Shown here piece after piece: positions 28,545 to 37,857 of a stretch of 64,000 bases of DNA. Within the stretch, counting starts at the first letter, position 1. The number at the start of each line of letters is the position of its first letter. The translations under genes were made by a program, and so were the position numbers. This DNA is from an uncultured Clostridia bacterium (GTDB taxonomy: Bacteria; Bacillota; Clostridia; Christensenellales; HGM11417): positions 1 through 64,000 of the forward strand of contig CALVJY010000006.1 in NCBI GenBank assembly GCA_944332455.1. The letters are read 5' to 3'. The notes beneath the pieces are model-generated. The model did no database searches and had not been told where the DNA came from. It saw only the letters and a list, made by a program, of their open reading frames with translations.

Positions 28545-29786
28545 TTACTTGCAGATCTCCTTGAACCTCTGCTCCAGCTGGGAATCCAGACCGGACTCGT
28601 ACTTGTAGTAAGTCATGTAGTAAAGGCTCATGCCCTTTTCGCCGATGAGGTCGTAGACCTCCTTCATGGCGCCGTCGAAGGCCGATTTGACCTCGTCGGC
28701 GATGTGATCGGTGGAGACGCCGGTTAGCACCGGGAACATGAAGCAGTTCAGCAGTTCCTGCTGGGCGGCGTCGCTGTACATGAACTCGATGACCTTTTTG
28801 CACTCCTCGGGATACTCGGTGTTGGCGTTGATGCACATGACGTCGGTGTAGACGCCGGTGATCGGGCTGACCGTGTCGTAGGCCGAATTTTCGGCCTTGT
28901 AGGCGGCCGGCGCGTCGGGGAAGACGATGGTGCCGATCTCGAAGGTGGTGTTGGCGCTCAGCGTGATCAGGTCGATGGAGGGAGTCCAGATCATCAGGGC
29001 GTTCTGATTCTCAAAGGCGGAGCGGGCCGTCGTGGTGGTGTAGCCCGAGATGTTCTCCGCGAAGAAGCCCTTCGAATACATGTCCGCCAGCAGGGACCAG
29101 CCGTTTTCCCATCCTTCCCCGGTCAGGGGGCTGGAGGTCAGGTCGTCGGCGATCAGGTGCTCCAGCTCGGCCTCGGTCATGGTGCGGGCGTGCAAAGTCT
29201 GGGGAATGTGGTAGCTGTAGCCGGTGACGATGGTCTCGTAGTCGGCAGCTTTGATCTTGGCGCAGAGGTCGGCGAATTCCTCATAGGTCTGGGGCTCCTC
29301 CCAGCCGTTGGCGTCGAAGACCGTCTTGTTGTAGTAGATCACCGAGGCAAAGCCGAAGATGGGGGCGCCGTAGGAGGAGCCGTCGATCTTGTTCAGCAGG
29401 GCCTGATTGACCATTCTGGACTCCAGCTCCTCGTCGATGACGTCGTCGAGGGACAGAAGCAGATTGCTGTCCACCAGCGTGGGCAGGACCGAGCCGCCCC
29501 AGGTCGCGGTCATGTCCGGACCGTCCGGACTCTTCAGGGAGGTCGCCAGCGAGGCCCCCAGCGAGTTTCCGGCCACGAAGTTCAGGGTGATGCCGGGGTT
29601 CTGGGTCTCGAAGGCGTTCTTGAACCAGCCCATGAAGTACTCGGGCTGATTGTTGGACTGGATCCAGATGGTCAGTTCGACGCCGTCGTCTTTGGTAAAG
29701 CTGTCGTCTGAACCGCCGCCGCAGGCCGTCAGGCCGAGCAGGACGCAGAGTGCGCATACCAGGATGCTTGCGATTTTCTTTTTCAT
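28545..29786 (-). CDS. Extracellular sugar-binding lipoprotein (SBP, family 1)
   Basis: The 413-residue protein has a lipobox LTA-Cys22 followed by GGG and a mature family 1 SBP with LTIWIQSNNQPEYFMGWFKN near the N-terminus. It should pass a carbohydrate to the permeases that follow it. It lies 63 bases after the GH38 gene in the same direction. AAAGGAG precedes the ATG. Substrate is unknown; the GH38 neighbour suggests a mannose-containing or related oligosaccharide. Confidence 0.92.
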   Translation of the reverse strand: MKKKIASILVCALCVLLGLTACGGGSDDSFTKDDGVELTIWIQSNNQPEYFMGWFKNAFETQNPGITLNFVAGNSLGASLATSLKSPDGPDMTATWGGSVLPTLVDSNLLLSLDDVIDEELESRMVNQALLNKIDGSSYGAPIFGFASVIYYNKTVFDANGWEEPQTYEEFADLCAKIKAADYETIVTGYSYHIPQTLHARTMTEAELEHLIADDLTSSPLTGEGWENGWSLLADMYSKGFFAENISGYTTTTARSAFENQNALMIWTPSIDLITLSANTTFEIGTIVFPDAPAAYKAENSAYDTVSPITGVYTDVMCINANTEYPEECKKVIEFMYSDAAQQELLNCFMFPVLTGVSTDHIADEVKSAFDGAMKEVYDLIGEKGMSLYYMTYYKYESGLDSQLEQRFKEICK

Positions 29787-29849
29787 CTGTTCTCTCCTTT
29801 TGGTTTTTTTACGGTTGCGGACAACCGGTTTTGACAGGAAACGGCGAGG

Positions 29850-32285
29850 CTAAAGGGCAAAGCCCCCGCACTCGCAAAAGCCCCCCTCCTCCAGCCGGAA
29901 GGTCTTGATCTCAAAGCCCCCGAAGGCCGCTTCGATCCGGGCTCCGCCCAGACGGAGGACGGCCCTTCTGGACTCTTTGGAGGCGTTGAACAGCCGGACG
30001 ACCGGTCTTCCCTCCTCGGCTGTGAAGGACTGGAGCAGGATCTCCCGATCTCCGGAGAGCTCCGGCCCCTCGCAGGGCACCTCCGGCCCCCCTTTGGGGA
30101 ACAGGGTCATCGAAAAGGGCGGCTCGTTGAGCAGCTGGGCCAGGCGGGGCGCCTCGGCCTCGATCTCCTCCCTCCGTCCGGCGATCAGCCGGAAGCGGAA
30201 GTGAAGTTCGGTCTGATCCGAACGCCCGTACCAGCGCTCCTCGTTCAGGATCTCCCTTCCGTCGATGTAGTGAGCGGTGTAAGCGGTCCCCCGGGCCAGG
30301 GAAAGTTCGGCGCGGCTGCCCACAAAGCTGGCGGCGTAGATGCCGTCGTTCAGCACGGCCGCGGCCATTCCCTCTTTCGCGCACAGGAGCCAGTTCTGGA
30401 AGACTTTTTCGGCGCCGTCCGCCGCCAGATCCTCGGCTCCGGCCAGGATGCCGCCCCGGAAGGCCGTTCCTTCCCGGAAGGGCAGCACCAGCTTCAGCAT
30501 CCTGTTTTTTTCCCGGAAGTGGACCTCGGTCCGCACTTCGATTTCGGGCCGCCCCTTCATGACGCGGTAGCGCGTCACCACGCAGGACTCTCCCCCCTCG
30601 AAAATGCACTCGATCTCGTCGAAGACCGGACCGCTCTCGGTCAGCCGCACGGAGGCGATCTCCTCCCGATGCACCCCGCACAGGCGGGCGGATCGGGCGG
30701 GATCGCCCAGGCGCATGGGCAGTTCGGGTTCTCCCAGCCGCCGGTGCTGGTAGGGCTGCATGCCCCAGGGGTCCTCGTTATCCGTGTACAGCACGGGGGC
30801 AAAGGCCCCGCCCGACAAAAGCTCCCGCCCCTCGAAGGACAGGCTTTCGATCAGGCCGCTGCCGGCCCCGATGCGGAGGGCCAGACCGCCCTCCTCGCTG
30901 CGGTAATCTTCCCTCAGGCCGACGGCCCGGTGCCGGGGCCCCGGCAGGGCCCGCAGGATGATCCGCTGGAAAGCGGAGGGTCTTAAGGGGACGCGGACCG
31001 CCACCTTTTTGACCCAGTCGATGGGGACGTTGGAATCCTCTTTGATCAGCTGAGCGGGCAGCTTTTCCTCCCCGCAGAAGGCCTCGAAGGCGGTCTGCCG
31101 GCCGTTCATGTCGTTGTCGGCCAGAATGACGGGCAGTTCCAGCACGGCCTCGGTCGGCGCCGGATGCGGATTGAACACGGAAACGGGATATTCGTCCTGC
31201 CCCGTCCGCCGCCCGCCCAGGCAGGCCCGCATGAAGGCGGAGACCCGGAGTTCCTTGAGCAGGCTCCTGGCGGCCTCCATATCGGACAGCGCCCCTTCCA
31301 TGGCGCTCCGGACGCAGGTCCCGGCCAGCACGTCGTGAAATTCGGCCAAAAGCAGCTTGCGCTCGGCCTCCCGCAGCGACTCGGCGGGATATTCTCCCAG
31401 GCCCGAGGCCGTCAGGGCCGATACCATCTTTTCGGTGGCGAAATATTCGCTCTCCAAACGGCGGTAGGTCTGTTTGATCTTGATCTGCGAGGTGTAGCAT
31501 CCCGGGAAGCAGGGATACAGTCCCCCCTTGACGAGGGGACGCTCCTCCCCGGCCGTCGCCCCGAAAAAGTCCTCCGGCCGGGCGTAGCGGATGCGGTCGC
31601 CGGGGACCTTCAGCGCGGCAAGATCTTCCAGATCCTTCCGGGAGGGACCTCCCCCGTGATTGCCGATGCCGATCAGCGTCAGAATGGCCTCCTTCCCCTC
31701 CGTCCTGGCGATCTCGGCCTCCACCTTTTTGGCGGCCAGTCCCATGGGCTGGTTGTAAAATCCGGCCGCGCGCACCACGGTGACCCGGCTCCCGTCCACG
31801 CCCTCCCAGACGAATTCCTCGGGCAGGTCGCAGAAGCCGTTCATGGGCCGGCAGCAGACGTAACTGTCGTAGCCCCCCTTTTTCAGCAGCTGGGGCAGGC
31901 CCGGACTGTGGCCGAAGGAGTCCACGTTGACCGCCGTCCTGCAGGAGGCGCCGAACTTTTCCCGGAAATAGTCCTGTCCCCGCCGCATCTGCCGGATCAA
32001 CCCCTCCGCCGAGGGCATGCTGCAGTCCGGCTGCAGATACCAGCCCCCCATGACCTGCCATTTGCCCTGCCGGATCAGCGCCGCGATCCGCCCGAACAGT
32101 TCGGGGTCATACCGCTCCGTCCACTCGTAGATCAGGGATTCGTTGTGGCAGAAAACGTAGTCGAAGCGCTCGCAAAGGTCGGCCGCGCTCCGGAACGTGG
32201 CCAGCGTCACGGCGGCCCCCTCCTCCCAATCCCACTGCCAGATGGGATCGATATGGGCATTGCAGATCAGAAAAACTTCCTTCAT
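29850..32285 (-). CDS. GH38 alpha-mannosidase
   Basis: The 811-residue enzyme has no signal peptide. The N-terminal catalytic domain has HIDPIWQWDW (His11 and Asp13, zinc ligands in the family) and NVDSFGH with the expected nucleophile Asp122; GNHGGGP (about 205-211) is also family-typical. Middle and C-terminal beta domains follow. It is first in locus 3 behind a strong promoter and divergent from the regulator, so it should process the sugar imported by the downstream transporter. It is a clear paralogue of the enzyme at 41468-43873. Linkage specificity cannot be read from the sequence. GAGGTGA precedes the ATG. Confidence 0.93.
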   Translation of the reverse strand: MKEVFLICNAHIDPIWQWDWEEGAAVTLATFRSAADLCERFDYVFCHNESLIYEWTERYDPELFGRIAALIRQGKWQVMGGWYLQPDCSMPSAEGLIRQMRRGQDYFREKFGASCRTAVNVDSFGHSPGLPQLLKKGGYDSYVCCRPMNGFCDLPEEFVWEGVDGSRVTVVRAAGFYNQPMGLAAKKVEAEIARTEGKEAILTLIGIGNHGGGPSRKDLEDLAALKVPGDRIRYARPEDFFGATAGEERPLVKGGLYPCFPGCYTSQIKIKQTYRRLESEYFATEKMVSALTASGLGEYPAESLREAERKLLLAEFHDVLAGTCVRSAMEGALSDMEAARSLLKELRVSAFMRACLGGRRTGQDEYPVSVFNPHPAPTEAVLELPVILADNDMNGRQTAFEAFCGEEKLPAQLIKEDSNVPIDWVKKVAVRVPLRPSAFQRIILRALPGPRHRAVGLREDYRSEEGGLALRIGAGSGLIESLSFEGRELLSGGAFAPVLYTDNEDPWGMQPYQHRRLGEPELPMRLGDPARSARLCGVHREEIASVRLTESGPVFDEIECIFEGGESCVVTRYRVMKGRPEIEVRTEVHFREKNRMLKLVLPFREGTAFRGGILAGAEDLAADGAEKVFQNWLLCAKEGMAAAVLNDGIYAASFVGSRAELSLARGTAYTAHYIDGREILNEERWYGRSDQTELHFRFRLIAGRREEIEAEAPRLAQLLNEPPFSMTLFPKGGPEVPCEGPELSGDREILLQSFTAEEGRPVVRLFNASKESRRAVLRLGGARIEAAFGGFEIKTFRLEEGGFCECGGFAL

Positions 32286-32413
32286 CCGGTCACCTCATGT
32301 CTGTCTTTTTCAAAGGCCCCTCCCCAACAACCCTTCCCTGAACCGGCGCATTTTCGAAGACCTTCTTTTTTCAGACGGATACGAAAAAAGCAGGCCGGTC
32401 CTTTCTTGTCTCT

Positions 32414-32442
32414 ATCATATACCGAAAAAGCGCGTTCGTCAA
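32414..32442 (-). promoter_or_regulatory. Promoter of the locus 3 operon
   Basis: On the minus strand TTGACG (32437-32442) and TATGAT (32414-32419) are 17 bases apart, giving a leader of about 120 bases before the GH38 start codon. Confidence 0.75.
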
Positions 32443-32588
32443 TAGGGAAAGGGAGAATTTCAGGCTCTTTTCTCCAAATTTTCAGTACAACTTGCGAACA
32501 ACTCGGCCTCCCGCCGGGAAGGAAAAGCTCCTCCTTTTCCGGCTGCGCAAGCGGAGCCCTTCTTCCCTGCCGTCCGCCCGAAATCCGG

Positions 32589-32617
32589 TTGATTTCGCCG
32601 CCCGTTTGTGATATAAT
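32589..32617 (+). promoter_or_regulatory. Promoter of the locus 3 regulator
   Basis: TTGATT (32589-32594) and TATAAT (32612-32617) are 17 bases apart and point at the regulator gene. The rest of the divergent region 32286-32656 holds no gene; a GTTGT direct repeat near 32485-32503 is a weak operator candidate. Confidence 0.75.
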
Positions 32618-32656
32618 GAAAAAAAAACGGAGATCGGCTCTGTCCGTCCGAGCGCC

Positions 32657-33760
32657 ATGAAAGCAAACCACAGCCGGAACATTTACGACTATCTGTTCGA
32701 TCTGATCGTGGAAAACAAGTACAACCCGGATTTTCGGCTCCCCTCCGAGAACGAGCTGGCCGAGCGGTTCGGCGCCAGCCGGACGGCCGCCCGGCTGGCC
32801 TTTGAACGCCTGGAGGCCAAGGGTCTGGTCCTGCGGAAGAGGGGAAGCGGATCCTTTGTCAACACCGATCACCTGAAATCCCGGGAGGAGTCCGACCCCC
32901 GCCTGACCTACAGCGTGGCCGCCCTGCTGCCCTATCCGCAGCCGGTGTTTATCACCGACATCCTGATGGGGATCTCGGATTTTTTCCGGACTAACGATAT
33001 TTTGTGCCATTTTTTCTTCACCTATGAGCGGCCCGACATGGAGACCGACATGCTGAAGATCCTGGCCAAAAAGCAATTCGACGGGCTGCTGTTTTACCCC
33101 CAGTCCAAAGATCCCCTCTGCCCGGAGATCCGGGAGCTGATCGAGTCGGGCTATCCCGTGGTCTCCATCGACCGCTACTACAAGGGCCTGAACCTGTACG
33201 CCGTGTCCACCAACCACTTCGGGGACTGCTACAAGGCCATTCAGAAGCTGGTGGAGCTCGGCCGGCAGAACATCTGCTTTATCACCGAAGCCCGCGGCAT
33301 CACCTCCATCGAACACCGGATCAACGGCTTCCGGACGGCCGTCCGCCACTTTCTGCCCGCCGGCACCGACCCCTCCCTGCTGGTCCTGCCCCGGATCAAC
33401 GCCGGTTTCGAGCAGGGGTTCGAGCCCATCCTCGAGCGCCACCTCCGGGATCACCCGGACACGGACGCCATCATCACCACCAGCGGATTTTTCTCCCTGC
33501 ACACCATCGAAGTCTTGAAGCGGATGCACAAAGTCATCGGCCGGGACCTCGATCTGGTCTTTTTTGACAACGAGATCATCAACTTCGACTCCACCCTTTA
33601 CCCCTACATTCAGATCCGGCAAAATTCCGCGGGCATCGGGGAAAAGGCCGGAGAGATTTTGGTCAAGCTGATGCGCAAGCTTCCCCTGCAGGAGAAAATG
33701 GACGTCCGCATCCCCTCCTCCATGGAACTGATCAACTTCGATCTGCGCAGCGGCCTATGA
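32657..33760 (+). CDS. GntR-type HTH regulator with LacI-like sugar-sensing domain
   Basis: The 367-residue protein has an N-terminal winged helix of the GntR type (about 5-75; LPSENELAERFGASRTAARL) and a LacI/periplasmic-binding-like sensor (about 90-365; YPVVSIDRYYKGLNLYAVST). Such AraR-type hybrids repress sugar operons until an inducer binds. It is divergent from the GH38-led operon and should control it and itself. The ribosome-binding site is weak. It is paralogous to the regulator at 55957 and to the remnant at 18286. Confidence 0.93.
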   Translation: MKANHSRNIYDYLFDLIVENKYNPDFRLPSENELAERFGASRTAARLAFERLEAKGLVLRKRGSGSFVNTDHLKSREESDPRLTYSVAALLPYPQPVFITDILMGISDFFRTNDILCHFFFTYERPDMETDMLKILAKKQFDGLLFYPQSKDPLCPEIRELIESGYPVVSIDRYYKGLNLYAVSTNHFGDCYKAIQKLVELGRQNICFITEARGITSIEHRINGFRTAVRHFLPAGTDPSLLVLPRINAGFEQGFEPILERHLRDHPDTDAIITTSGFFSLHTIEVLKRMHKVIGRDLDLVFFDNEIINFDSTLYPYIQIRQNSAGIGEKAGEILVKLMRKLPLQEKMDVRIPSSMELINFDLRSGL

Positions 33761-33908
33761 GCCGGGCGGAGGCTTTTCTCCGTCAAACGCCGCGAAAACA
33801 GCGCTTTTCTCCTCCATGAATTTTTTCCGCAATGAAACAAATTCTTTCCGTCCCCAAAGGAGATCGAACATGAACACATAAAAAAAGGCCGGGCGACCCC
33901 GGCCAAAC

Positions 33909-33948
33909 GACCAGGCCGAAGCGTCGGAGCGCTTCGGCCTGGTCTTTT
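33909..33948. terminator. Terminator after the locus 3 regulator
   Basis: A perfect 15-base stem (GACCAGGCCGAAGCG with complement, six-base loop) followed by TTTT on the plus strand. It lies between the convergent regulator and aminotransferase genes. A smaller GGCCGGG-type hairpin precedes it at about 33887-33904. Confidence 0.8.
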
Positions 33949-34009
33949 CGGTGTCTTTCTGTTTTTGCGTGCTTTAATGTGATTCCGGGGATGGTCTGCA
34001 AAATGGTCC

Positions 34010-35215
34010 TCAGGGACGGCGGGACGCCTTCCCGTCCGCGCGATGCCGGGAGACAAATTCCGAAATGCGGGCCACGGCCTCGTCCAGGCTGCGCATGGAG
34101 TAGGCATAGCTCATGCGCACAAAGTGCCGGCCGCTCTCCCCGAAGGCCGAGCCGGGCACGACGGCCACTTTCTGCTCCCGCAGCAGGGCGTCGGCAAAGG
34201 CCTCTCCGTCCATGCCCAGGCTTTCGACCGAGGGGAAGACGTAGAAAGCCCCCCGGGGCTCGAAGCAGTGCAGGCCCATGTCGTTGAGGCTTTTGACCAT
34301 GAACCGCCGCCGCATGTCGTACTGCGCCCGCATCCGGGCCACTTCGGCGAAGTTGTCCCTCAACCCGCTCTTCAAGGCCTCCAGGGCGGCATACTGCCCC
34401 ATGGAGGGGGCGCACATGATGACGTACTGGTGGATCTTTAAGATGACCTTCAGAAATTCCCGGGGGGCGGCCAGCAGGCCCACCCGCCAGCCGGTCATGG
34501 AAAAGGCCTTGGAAAAGCCGTTGATGACCAGGGTCCTCTCCCTCATGCCGGGCAGCGAGGCGATCGAAACATGGGGGCTTCCGTAAGTCAGCTCGCAGTA
34601 GATCTCGTCGGAGACCGCCAGCAGGTCGTGTCTTTGAATGACCGGGACCAAAGCCTCCAGGGCCTCCCGCTCCATGACCGCGCCGGTGGGGTTGTTGGGA
34701 TAGGGCAGCAGCACGGCCTTGGTCTTTTCGGTGACCGCCCGCTCCAGATTTTCGGGGCGGACCTTGAAGTCGTCCCGCTCGAAGCACTCGACCGGCACCG
34801 GCTTTCCCCCGCAGAGGGTGACGTTGGGGGCGTAGGACACGTAGGAGGGTTGGGGGATCAGCACCTCGTCGCCGGGATCGAGGATGGCGCGGAAGCACAG
34901 GTCGATGGCCTCGCTGGCCCCCACCGTGATCAGGATCTCGTCGGCGGGATCGTAGCCAAGATCGAAGCGCTCCCGGAAGTAGGCCGCGGCCGCCTTCCGC
35001 AGCTCGGGCAGGCCGGCGTTGGAGGTGTAGCGGGTGTAGCCCTTCTGGATGCTCTTGACGGCGGCGTCCCGGGCGTTCCAGGGGGTGGGAAAGTCGGGTT
35101 CGCCCACGCCCAGCGAAATGGCGTCGTCCATCTCGGCCACCAGGTCGAAGAACTTCCGGATGCCCGAGGGCGGGATGGAGGAGGCCAGCCGGCTGAGATA
35201 GCGTTCGGCCCTCAT
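34010..35215 (-). CDS. PLP-dependent aminotransferase, class I/II
   Basis: The 401-residue fold-type I aminotransferase contains PYPNNPTGAV (about 171-180), SDEIYCELTYG (202-212), and the PLP lysine in NGFSKAFSMTGWRVG (Lys236). The C-terminal arginine region is RHFVRMSYAYSM. The family transfers amino groups between amino acids and 2-oxoacids; the exact substrate is not clear, with aspartate/alanine/aromatic types possible. I chose the ATG at 35215, which overlaps the stop of the Lrp gene (ATGA); a frame extension to 35389 is not protein-like. It is coupled to the upstream regulator. Confidence 0.92.
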   Translation of the reverse strand: MRAERYLSRLASSIPPSGIRKFFDLVAEMDDAISLGVGEPDFPTPWNARDAAVKSIQKGYTRYTSNAGLPELRKAAAAYFRERFDLGYDPADEILITVGASEAIDLCFRAILDPGDEVLIPQPSYVSYAPNVTLCGGKPVPVECFERDDFKVRPENLERAVTEKTKAVLLPYPNNPTGAVMEREALEALVPVIQRHDLLAVSDEIYCELTYGSPHVSIASLPGMRERTLVINGFSKAFSMTGWRVGLLAAPREFLKVILKIHQYVIMCAPSMGQYAALEALKSGLRDNFAEVARMRAQYDMRRRFMVKSLNDMGLHCFEPRGAFYVFPSVESLGMDGEAFADALLREQKVAVVPGSAFGESGRHFVRMSYAYSMRSLDEAVARISEFVSRHRADGKASRRP

Positions 35216-35706
35216 GGCTGTACGGCAATCCGCTTTGCCTGCTCCCCCTCTTCCAGGATGATCCCATCCTTTTTGTAGGTCTTTAAGATGAAGTGGGTGG
35301 CCGTGCTGATGACGGTGTCCATCACCGACAGCTTTTCGGAGACGAAGTTGGCCACCTCGCGCAGGGTGCGGCCCTCGATCATCACGCACAGGTCGTACCC
35401 CCCGCTCATCAGGTAGACGCTTTTGACCTCGGGGAACTGATAGATCTCCTCGGCGATGGCGTCAAAGCCCAGGGCCTTTTGCGGGGTGACCTTGACCTCG
35501 ATGAGGGCGTCCACAAAGTCCTCTTCCCGCTTTTCGGGATTGACCACGGCGGCATACTTGACCACCACCCCCTCCCGCTCCAGCTCGGACACGGCGGCGC
35601 GGACGTCGGCCGCTTCCGCGCCCAGCAGGGTGGCGATCTTCTCCGGCGAATAGCGGCAGTCCTCGTGCACGAGGATCTCCAGGATCTGTTTTTTGAACGC
35701 TGTCAT
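35212..35706 (-). CDS. Lrp/AsnC-family transcriptional regulator
   Basis: The protein of about 164 residues has an N-terminal helix-turn-helix (about 5-55; YSPEKIATLLGAEAADVRAAV) and a C-terminal ligand-binding RAM domain (about 65-150; SGGYDLCVMIEGRTL). Family members sense amino acids. It overlaps the aminotransferase gene by four bases and so probably controls it or responds to its product. Two adjacent ATGs follow GGGGAGG; I chose the second (35706) for spacing, but 35709 is equally plausible. Confidence 0.88.
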   Translation of the reverse strand: MTAFKKQILEILVHEDCRYSPEKIATLLGAEAADVRAAVSELEREGVVVKYAAVVNPEKREEDFVDALIEVKVTPQKALGFDAIAEEIYQFPEVKSVYLMSGGYDLCVMIEGRTLREVANFVSEKLSVMDTVISTATHFILKTYKKDGIILEEGEQAKRIAVQP

Positions 35707-35806
35707 CATACCTCCCCGGCGGGCCGCAGCCCGCCTGTTCATTTCAATTCGTCGATTTTTCGGAACGAAAAAGGGCCGTCTTTCCCCTCTCCCGCCGATC
35801 GGCCAC

Positions 35807-36493
35807 TCAAACCGGATGGGTCTGCGACGGCTGGTTCTCCCCCCACTGCGGAAGATTTTCCTCCTTAAGCGCCTCGTTGAACCTGTAGGCCAGCACGAAC
35901 AGGCTGTCGCTCATGAACACGTTCTCCACGGCCACTCCTTCGGGAACTTCCAGATTGAGGGGGGCAAAATTCCAGATGGCCCGCACTCCGTTGGCGACCA
36001 GCCGGTCGGCCATGGCCTGGGCGGCCTCCGCCTCCACCGCGATGACGGCGATGTCCACATCGTGGCCGGCCAGGTACTCTTCCAGCGCGGCGTCATCCAG
36101 CACCTTGACGCCGGGCCGGACCTCCACGGACTCGGGAAAGAGGTCGAACACGGCCTGCACAAAAAATCCCTCCCGGAAAAAGCCCTGGTAGTTGCAGATG
36201 GAGCGGCCCACGTTGCCCCCGCCCACCACGATGACGTGGTAGGCCCGGGTCAGTCCCAGCATGGCGCTGACCCGCTCCTTGAGCAGGTGGACGTCGTAGC
36301 CGTAGCCCTGCATCCCGCAGCTGCCGAAGTGGGTGAAATCCTGGCGGACCTGCGAGGCCGTGACCTGCATCCGCCGGGAGATCTCCTCGGAACAGACCCT
36401 CTCCTTCCCCTCGGCCTCGAAGGCCTTCAGGCAGCGGTAGTAGCGGGGCAGCCGCTTGACTACCTGTTCGGAGATCCTGTTGGAAGTCTTCAT
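35807..36493 (-). CDS. rex: Redox-sensing transcriptional repressor Rex
   Basis: The 228-residue protein has a winged helix (about 1-80; EEISRRMQVTASQVRQDFTHFG, then GMQGYGYDV) and a Rossmann domain with the NAD(H)-binding GGGNVGRS motif and IWNFAPLNLEVP near the end. Rex senses the NADH/NAD+ ratio and represses fermentative and respiratory genes. Length is normal. AGGAGG precedes the ATG and the promoter is adjacent. No clear Rex operator was seen in its own promoter. Confidence 0.95.
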   Translation of the reverse strand: MKTSNRISEQVVKRLPRYYRCLKAFEAEGKERVCSEEISRRMQVTASQVRQDFTHFGSCGMQGYGYDVHLLKERVSAMLGLTRAYHVIVVGGGNVGRSICNYQGFFREGFFVQAVFDLFPESVEVRPGVKVLDDAALEEYLAGHDVDIAVIAVEAEAAQAMADRLVANGVRAIWNFAPLNLEVPEGVAVENVFMSDSLFVLAYRFNEALKEENLPQWGENQPSQTHPV

Positions 36494-36518
36494 AGCTTCC
36501 TCCTTAGCCTATGCTACT

Positions 36519-36547
36519 ATTTTAAAGAAAATTGCAGACGAAGTCAA
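36519..36547 (-). promoter_or_regulatory. Promoter of rex
   Basis: On the minus strand TTGACT (36542-36547) and TAAAAT (36519-36524) are 17 bases apart. Confidence 0.7.
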
Positions 36548-36555
36548 TAAACTGT

Positions 36556-36584
36556 TTGGTTTTTCGGCCAAATCGTGCTATGAT
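36556..36584 (+). promoter_or_regulatory. Promoter of the 85-residue gene
   Basis: TTGGTT (36556-36561) and TATGAT (36579-36584) are 17 bases apart, back to back with the rex promoter. Confidence 0.6.
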
Positions 36585-36614
36585 AAGGTATAACGATTTT
36601 GAATAGGTGATATT

Positions 36615-36872
36615 ATGGTCAAGATCTGGGTCCGGCTGGTCCGGGAGGAAAAGATCGCCAAAAGCTGGATCTACACCTCCGAAGAAAACTGGGCGCCCGA
36701 GCGCTTTTACGGCTTTGTCCACGACATCTGCAGCGAGATGGATCTCCCTACCCCGCTGGTGCTGAACAAACACATCTCCCACTTCATCGAATTCAACAAC
36801 GCCAAGTTTTTGCCCGGCGACTTCGTGGAGAGCTTCCCCTACGATTTTCTGGTCCTGGAAAACATTGTCTGA
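36615..36872 (+). CDS. Small conserved-looking protein of unknown function
   Basis: The 85-residue protein has no signal peptide or membrane segment. It contains many aromatic and acidic residues (SWIYTSEENWAPERFYGFVHDIC; LNKHISHFIEFNNAKFLPGDF). I do not recognise a family. It has AGGTGA before the ATG and a plausible promoter, is divergent from rex, and precedes the DUF378 gene. Composition is consistent with a real soluble protein. Confidence 0.75.
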   Translation: MVKIWVRLVREEKIAKSWIYTSEENWAPERFYGFVHDICSEMDLPTPLVLNKHISHFIEFNNAKFLPGDFVESFPYDFLVLENIV

Positions 36873-36964
36873 AGGGGATCTTGCAAAGGGGGTATGAAAA
36901 TCAGGGTTTTGGGCCACAATAGTGTTACAACGCCCCGAAATTTCGGGAAAGGAGCCAAAATCTT

Positions 36965-37222
36965 ATGATGATCGTAACCCTGATCGCCTCCATCCTGGCC
37001 ATCATCGGCTGTCTGAACTGGCTGCTGGTCGGACTATTCTCCTTCAACCTGGTCACCGCGCTGTTCGGCGCCGCTTCCATGCTGTCCACCGCCGTCTACA
37101 TCCTCGTGGGCATCGCCGGGATCTGGCTGGCCTTCTACCTCATCTACTCCGCCCTGCGGAGCGACGACCGTTCCACGGCCCGCCGCCAGAACACCTCCGC
37201 GACCAGACGCGCCAAGGTCTGA
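36965..37222 (+). CDS. DUF378-family small membrane protein
   Basis: The 85-residue protein has two hydrophobic segments (about 2-28 and 42-68) with IIGCLNWLLVGLFSFNLV and AVYILVGIAGIWL, matching DUF378 (YuzA-like). The basic tail (RRQNTSATRRAKV) should be cytoplasmic. The family function is unknown. AAAGGAG lies before the ATG pair; a start one codon later is possible. Confidence 0.85.
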   Translation: MMIVTLIASILAIIGCLNWLLVGLFSFNLVTALFGAASMLSTAVYILVGIAGIWLAFYLIYSALRSDDRSTARRQNTSATRRAKV

Positions 37223-37229
37223 TCCCAAA

Positions 37230-37258
37230 AAGCCCGGCTGACAGCCGGCTTTTTTTTG
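37230..37258 (+). terminator. Terminator after the DUF378 gene
   Basis: An AGCCGGCT-type hairpin with one bulge is followed by seven Ts, eight bases after the stop. Confidence 0.8.
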
Positions 37259-37430
37259 TCCTCCGGACGCCCCTTCCTCGGACGGCTCCCCGGCAGATCG
37301 CGGCACAAGGCTTTCGCCCCGGACGACAAAACAAACAAGCTTCAAGATCTTCCTGAAAAGCGCGGTCCGTCAGTCTCAAAAAACGCCCCGGCAGACCAGA
37401 CCCGGGAGCCGCGGGAACAAATCCTTCCCC

Positions 37431-37640
37431 TCAAAAGGCCCTGATATGCACGAAAAGCGGAACCTCAAACGACTCGGGGCCTTGGTGCTCTCCGGCGTCT
37501 TCAATAGGCCCTGATATGCATGAAGAGCAGAACTTCAGACGATTCGGGGCATTGGCGCTCTCCGGCGCGCTTCAAAAGGTCCCGATATGCACGAAGAGCA
37601 GAACCTTGAAAAAGATTCTGCTCTTCGTGCATATGATAAG
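37431..37640. repeat. Two and a half tandem 70-base repeats ending in a 19-base inverted repeat
   Basis: Units start at 37431, 37501 and 37572 with the pattern TCAAWAGGCCCTGATATGCA and share GGGGCNTTGG and GCTCTCCGGCG. The third is cut short and its ATATGCACGAAGAGCAGAA (37585-37603) is mirrored perfectly at 37616-37634 with a 12-base loop. No coding frame fits. The rest of 37259-37857 shows no gene. Confidence 0.75.
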
Positions 37641-37857
37641 GGGGAAAATGATGAGCGATTTGAAACCGAAGCCGTGAAGTCTGTTCCCGACCTCGATTGT
37701 GCCTTTATTATACCACCTCGTGAAAAATTTGTAAAGCGTTTGCCTGTCGAATTTTGAAATTTTTTCTTCTTCGCAAGTAAAACTATTTTTCGCAAAATTT
37801 TCCTTGTTTTATAGTCTGATTTCCTCTCCTGAGCACTTGCTCTGCTTTTTTGACTTT

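Noticed and set aside
34010-35389. Aminotransferase with a 58-residue N-terminal extension
   Set aside because: The extension overlaps the Lrp gene out of frame and is not protein-like; ATG 35215 overlaps the Lrp stop in the usual ATGA manner.
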